The position numbers and the translations under genes are program-made. Positions 61,227 through 64,000 of a stretch of 64,000 bases of DNA are shown piece by piece. Within the stretch, counting starts at the first letter, position 1, and every line of letters begins with the position of its first letter. The DNA comes from Arcanobacterium phocae (GTDB taxonomy: Bacteria; Actinomycetota; Actinomycetes; Actinomycetales; Actinomycetaceae). Below the pieces are notes generated by a model that did not search any database, was not told where the DNA came from, and saw only the letters and a program-made list of their open reading frames with translations. Where the stretch lies: the NCBI RefSeq assembly GCF_018913465.1, contig NZ_JABAPM010000002.1:310001-374000 (forward strand). The letters run 5' to 3'.

Positions 61227-61302
61227 TGGGGTGGCTGACGGGGCTTGAACCCGCGACCCCCTGGACCACAACCAGGTGCTCTACCACTGAGCTACAGCCA
61301 CC
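61227..61302 (-). tRNA. tRNA-His (anticodon GTG)
   Basis: Cloverleaf on the minus strand: acceptor GTGGCTG with CAGCCAC, the extra 5' G that marks tRNA-His at 61302, anticodon loop with GTG, T-arm GCGGGTTCAAGCCCCGT, discriminator C and encoded CCA at 61227-61229. Confidence 0.96.
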
Positions 61303-61377
61303 ATTGTTGCACTGCAACGAAGAAAAACTATACCGATTTTCTTTCGATAACGCTAATTATATGCGACGTGATTAGAG

Positions 61378-62307
61378 TCACCAATCAGCCCGCATCTGGA
61401 TAGCATCTGCAAACATGTTGAGATGCGCCTCGCTTTGACTGAGATAAAGTGACCCATCAATGAGCGACACTTCAACTACATAGAACTCTTCTGGCGAATC
61501 TTCATCGCCACGAACAATGTCTACGCGATTGAACAGCAACAGCTCATCTTTGCCATTAACTCGCTTGATGTGCTGATGGAGCGCCTTGCGAATACGCTCA
61601 CCCCAGCGCCAAGTTTCCTCGGTTGCATGAGAAGCTCGCGCCACTTCTTCCACCACACCATCTTCACGCTGGCTACGGAAGCGCGGATGAAGCATAGCTT
61701 CTTTTTCCACCTGATATGACGGCAAACCATTGAGATAAACAAGAGAGGTTTCGCCTTGGCTATCGATTTCTTTCAGATAACGTTGAACCATCACAGTTCG
61801 GCCGCGGGAAAGTTCATACATCGCATGTTCTACTGCTTCGCCACGCTGCTGAGCATCAACCGAAGAATACCGTCCAGTACCACGCCCACCAGAAGCTACT
61901 GCTGGCTTAACAACGAAATCACCAAAAGCTGGGAAACGTGAATGAATCTGCTGTTTTGACAAGCCTTGCTCTGGCTCTAGCCAGATCGTAGGAATCGTTG
62001 GTAACCCACAAGCCCCCAATGCGTTAAGGTAATGCTTGTCAGAATTCCACTCGATAGTTCTTGCAGAGTTCAACACTCGTGGTAGCGAAGCCGTCCACGC
62101 TAAGAATTCATTCCGATACTTTGCATAATCTCGTACGGAGCGAATGACAACAGTTCCAGCTTCGTCCCAGTTGACTGACGGGTCATTCCAGACGGCGATA
62201 CGCGGCTCTAACCCGCGATCCCGTAAGGCATCTGGAAGGTTCTGCTCATCAATATCTAGATTCGGAAGTTCTTCCGAGGTTACCAGAGTCACGATTGGTG
62301 CAGACAC
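61378..62307 (-). CDS. ATP-grasp ligase (glutathione synthase/RimK-like)
   Basis: 309 residues from GTG 62307 (AAAGGTGG 6 bases upstream); the open frame to 62415 is probably untranslated. ATP-grasp core: FVVKPAVASGGRGTGRYSS (about 150-170), MVQRYLKEIDSQGETSLVYL and the metal-binding EEFYVVEVSLIDGSLYL near the C-terminus, where Glu and Asn/Ser ligands should lie. It resembles single-domain glutathione synthase-like enzymes that join an amino acid or peptide by ATP. Substrate unknown. Monocistronic. Confidence 0.82.
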   Translation of the reverse strand: MSAPIVTLVTSEELPNLDIDEQNLPDALRDRGLEPRIAVWNDPSVNWDEAGTVVIRSVRDYAKYRNEFLAWTASLPRVLNSARTIEWNSDKHYLNALGACGLPTIPTIWLEPEQGLSKQQIHSRFPAFGDFVVKPAVASGGRGTGRYSSVDAQQRGEAVEHAMYELSRGRTVMVQRYLKEIDSQGETSLVYLNGLPSYQVEKEAMLHPRFRSQREDGVVEEVARASHATEETWRWGERIRKALHQHIKRVNGKDELLLFNRVDIVRGDEDSPEEFYVVEVSLIDGSLYLSQSEAHLNMFADAIQMRADW

Positions 62308-62532
62308 GCTTACCACCTTTACCTTCAGAGCTAATGTTTTCCTCATACTACGCACGAGCGCACACGGATCAGGTGAAAGCCCAATCAAACATAAGTCTAA
62401 CGGTTTCTTGCCCAATTCGCTTTACCGACCCAATAGTTACCAATTTAATACTCATTCAAGGTAGGCTTTACCATTAAAACCATAGTGAACATACGTTGGC
62501 GTGACTTGCGCCAACAGAAATGAGGTTGAACG

Positions 62533-63150
62533 ATGAGTTGGTGGGAAATTTTCGGCTGGGCAGGATCCGTCCTTGTCGTTGTATCGCTGTGGATTCCGAG
62601 CGTCTGGCGTTTCCGCATACTCAACTTGTCAGGTTCACTTATTGCCACGATCTATAACATTTATTTCGGTATTTGGCCATACGCCGCCATGAACGGCGTC
62701 ATCGTCGGTATCGACGCATATTGGATCGCGCGGCTATCTCGCAAAGGCACAACCGCCGAACGAGGCTACGCCATTGTCAACGCACATTCACAAGACGCGT
62801 TAGTTCAGCATTTCTTGGCACGTAACGTGACCGACATTCAAGCGAACTATCCACAGTTTTCGACGGCGGATCTGGATTCTTCGCGGATCAGTTTCATTAT
62901 GCACGAGGACGAGATTGTTGGCTTGTTTGCAATGACGACGACGGACGCAACCGGTACGATCATTCTGGACTACGTGACACCACGCTTCCGCGACCTCGGA
63001 CCAGGCCGATACATTTACACTCACCCCTCACTCTTTACTGACGCCGGGGTTTCACGCCTTCAGATTCCTGCCGAAAACACCTCCGATCGAGGATATTTTG
63101 CTAAGCAAGGTTTTACACAAGAGAACAATCATCTTGTTCGCAGCATCTAA
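62533..63150 (+). CDS. YgjV-like membrane protein fused to a GNAT-like domain
   Basis: 205 residues. Residues 1-75 form three hydrophobic segments with GWAGSVLVVVSLWIPSVW and NLSGSLIATIYNIYFGIWP, as in the bacterial YgjV family. Residues 80-205 are soluble and end YFAKQGFTQENNHLVRSI, a pattern like the final strand of GNAT acetyltransferases (tyrosine, Lys-x-Gly-Phe). No CoA-binding glycine motif is seen. A rare combination; function unknown. Confidence 0.68.
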   Translation: MSWWEIFGWAGSVLVVVSLWIPSVWRFRILNLSGSLIATIYNIYFGIWPYAAMNGVIVGIDAYWIARLSRKGTTAERGYAIVNAHSQDALVQHFLARNVTDIQANYPQFSTADLDSSRISFIMHEDEIVGLFAMTTTDATGTIILDYVTPRFRDLGPGRYIYTHPSLFTDAGVSRLQIPAENTSDRGYFAKQGFTQENNHLVRSI

Positions 63151-63208
63151 AAAGATGAACCACATCATATAGGGTGCTTGCAATCACATTTGAATCCGGT
63201 AAAAAAAT

Positions 63209-63237
63209 TTGCTCTGCAAAATAACGTGCGCTAAAGT
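63209..63237 (+). promoter_or_regulatory. Promoter of the first tRNA-Lys
   Basis: TTGCTC (63209-63214), 17-bp spacer, TAAAGT (63232-63237), 12 bp before the tRNA. Confidence 0.6.
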
Positions 63238-63249
63238 AATACCTGTTGC

Positions 63250-63322
63250 GCACCGCTAGCTCAACTGGCAGAGCATCTGACTCTTAATCAGAGGGTTCTG
63301 GGTTCAAGTCCCAGGCGGTGTA
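63250..63322 (+). tRNA. tRNA-Lys (anticodon CTT), copy 1
   Basis: 73-nt cloverleaf: acceptor GCACCGC with GCGGTGT (one G-T pair at the end), anticodon stem CTGA/TCAG with loop CTCTTAA giving anticodon CTT, T-arm CTGGGTTCAAGTCCCAG, discriminator A. CCA is not encoded. Identical to copy 2. Confidence 0.96.
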
Positions 63323-63328
63323 CGAAGA

Positions 63329-63356
63329 AAAATCCCTGGATTCGTCTAGGGATTTT
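63329..63356 (+). terminator. Terminator between the tRNA-Lys genes
   Basis: AAAATCCCTGGA pairs with TCTAGGGATTTT (one G-T pair) around TTCG and ends in TTTT. It shows that the two tRNA genes are probably separate units. Confidence 0.82.
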
Positions 63357-63384
63357 GACTCTCAAGATATTGTATTCTTGATGA

Positions 63385-63457
63385 GCACCGCTAGCTCAAC
63401 TGGCAGAGCATCTGACTCTTAATCAGAGGGTTCTGGGTTCAAGTCCCAGGCGGTGTA
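63385..63457 (+). tRNA. tRNA-Lys (anticodon CTT), copy 2
   Basis: Base-for-base identical to copy 1, 62 bp further downstream. A TATTCT box at 63373-63378 may serve as -10 element. A recent tandem duplication. Confidence 0.96.
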
Positions 63458-63463
63458 CAGGTT

Positions 63464-63499
63464 AAAAGGACGGCTCGGAATTTCCGAGCCGTCCTTTTT
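63464..63499. terminator. Terminator after tRNA-Lys copy 2
   Basis: AAAAGGACGGCTCGG pairs with CCGAGCCGTCCTTTT around a short A/T loop, with T-runs on both strands. Shared with the convergent permease gene. Confidence 0.92.
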
Positions 63500-63513
63500 G
63501 TTAGGATGTATTG

Positions 63514-64000
63514 TCAGAACCGAATTGCGTCAATAGGACGCATCTTCACAGCTATAGTCGCCGGGATTATTCCACACAAGGCCCCTACCGTTGCAGAAAT
63601 TCCCACTCCGATCAGAGCAGCTTGCATTGGGTAGGCAATAGTACTGGCACTCGCCGAGAGCTCCTCGAATAGGAATCCGCTGAACCCTAACCGTGGGAGA
63701 ACCCTAATCGTCATCACTGACAACACCACGCCAACAAAACCTGCCACCGTGGTGGCAACAACTGATTCTAAAAAGACGGCAAAGAATATTCGTCGCGCAG
63801 AAGCCCCCACAGCACGACGAATACCGATCTCACGCACCCGGGTCTTCACGGTCACAATACTCATAGTAAGCAACCCCAAGGCACCTAACAGAATCACAAT
63901 GCCACCAATTCCAGCAACAACCATCTGCATTACTCGGTCTTGTTGCATACTTTGTTCAGTAAATCCTTCGTCCCAATGAGCATCAACTTGGTAGGATTCG
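63514..64000 (-). CDS. ABC transporter permease, MacB-like, C-terminal part
   Basis: Partial; open to the right edge (162 codons visible, starting upstream of the window). The visible part is the C-terminal half of an FtsX/MacB permease: a helix MQMVVAGIGGIVILLGALGL, the coupling loop VKTRVREIGIRRAVGASARR, which is the MacB family hallmark, then two more helices and a final KMRPIDAIRF. ABC exporters of this type act with a MacB ATPase, probably encoded next to it outside the window. Confidence 0.9.
   Translation of the reverse strand, partial: ESYQVDAHWDEGFTEQSMQQDRVMQMVVAGIGGIVILLGALGLLTMSIVTVKTRVREIGIRRAVGASARRIFFAVFLESVVATTVAGFVGVVLSVMTIRVLPRLGFSGFLFEELSASASTIAYPMQAALIGVGISATVGALCGIIPATIAVKMRPIDAIRF

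Overview
The window reads as a chromosome segment of a moderate-GC actinobacterium. An Actinomycetaceae member close to Arcanobacterium or Trueperella is my best guess. This is inference from family composition: an anchored-repeat metal ABC system, a Cna/SpaA-type surface protein with an LAITG sorting signal, Actinobacteria-type HTH + Clp-N genes, a DtxR/IdeR-like box, a leaderless-looking promoter and frequent GTG/TTG starts. No 16S rRNA gene or other decisive marker is present.

Layout. 1-4.4 kb: start of a probable PEP carboxykinase, then an FtsX/LolD-type ABC exporter divergent from a soluble NarL-type two-component pair. 4.5-7.1 kb: tRNA-Gly(CCC) followed by gene debris (metK 3' end, SRPBCC gene with an in-frame stop, frameshifted secreted protein, HNH nuclease remnant). 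7.3-10.3 kb: intact PadR-controlled ABC-2 exporter operon. 10.5-16.3 kb: DoxX protein, flavin disulfide-reductase-like enzyme, hsdR remnant, MagIII-like DNA glycosylase, and an HTH / Clp-N-SRPBCC pair behind a leaderless promoter. Two copies of a 78-bp covarying hairpin repeat lie at 13.6 and 16.4 kb. 16.4-19 kb: argG-argH. 19-26 kb: surface protein, Na+/H+ antiporter, deoxynucleoside kinase, BCCT transporter. 26-32 kb: ArsR regulator with a His-rich metal-binding protein, MerA-like reductase, aldo/keto reductase, cstA with its small YbdD/YjiX partner.

32-39 kb is the most distinctive block. A 16/19 DtxR/IdeR-like box and two tandem 7-1-7 Fur-family-like boxes sit between an ATC-hydrolase-like gene and a four-gene anchored-repeat metal ABC operon (receptor with inserted surface-repeat region, surface protein, ATPase, permease). 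A sialidase-like protein and a lipoprotein follow on the other strand. 39-42 kb: rpmF, a YigZ protein, then cysK-cysE preceded by a 21-codon leader ORF with three closely spaced Cys codons and an 11-bp hairpin, a likely cysteine attenuator.

42-64 kb is mainly housekeeping: rpiB, PepO, PepN, a formate/nitrite channel, LLM oxidoreductase, dicarboxylate symporter, a cysteine-less EIIB domain, malQ, tesB, ettA, ssb, two adjacent dynamin-like GTPases, orn, an ATP-grasp enzyme, tRNA-Arg, tRNA-His and two identical tRNA-Lys genes. The window ends in a truncated MacB-type permease. Strong inverted-repeat terminators separate most units.
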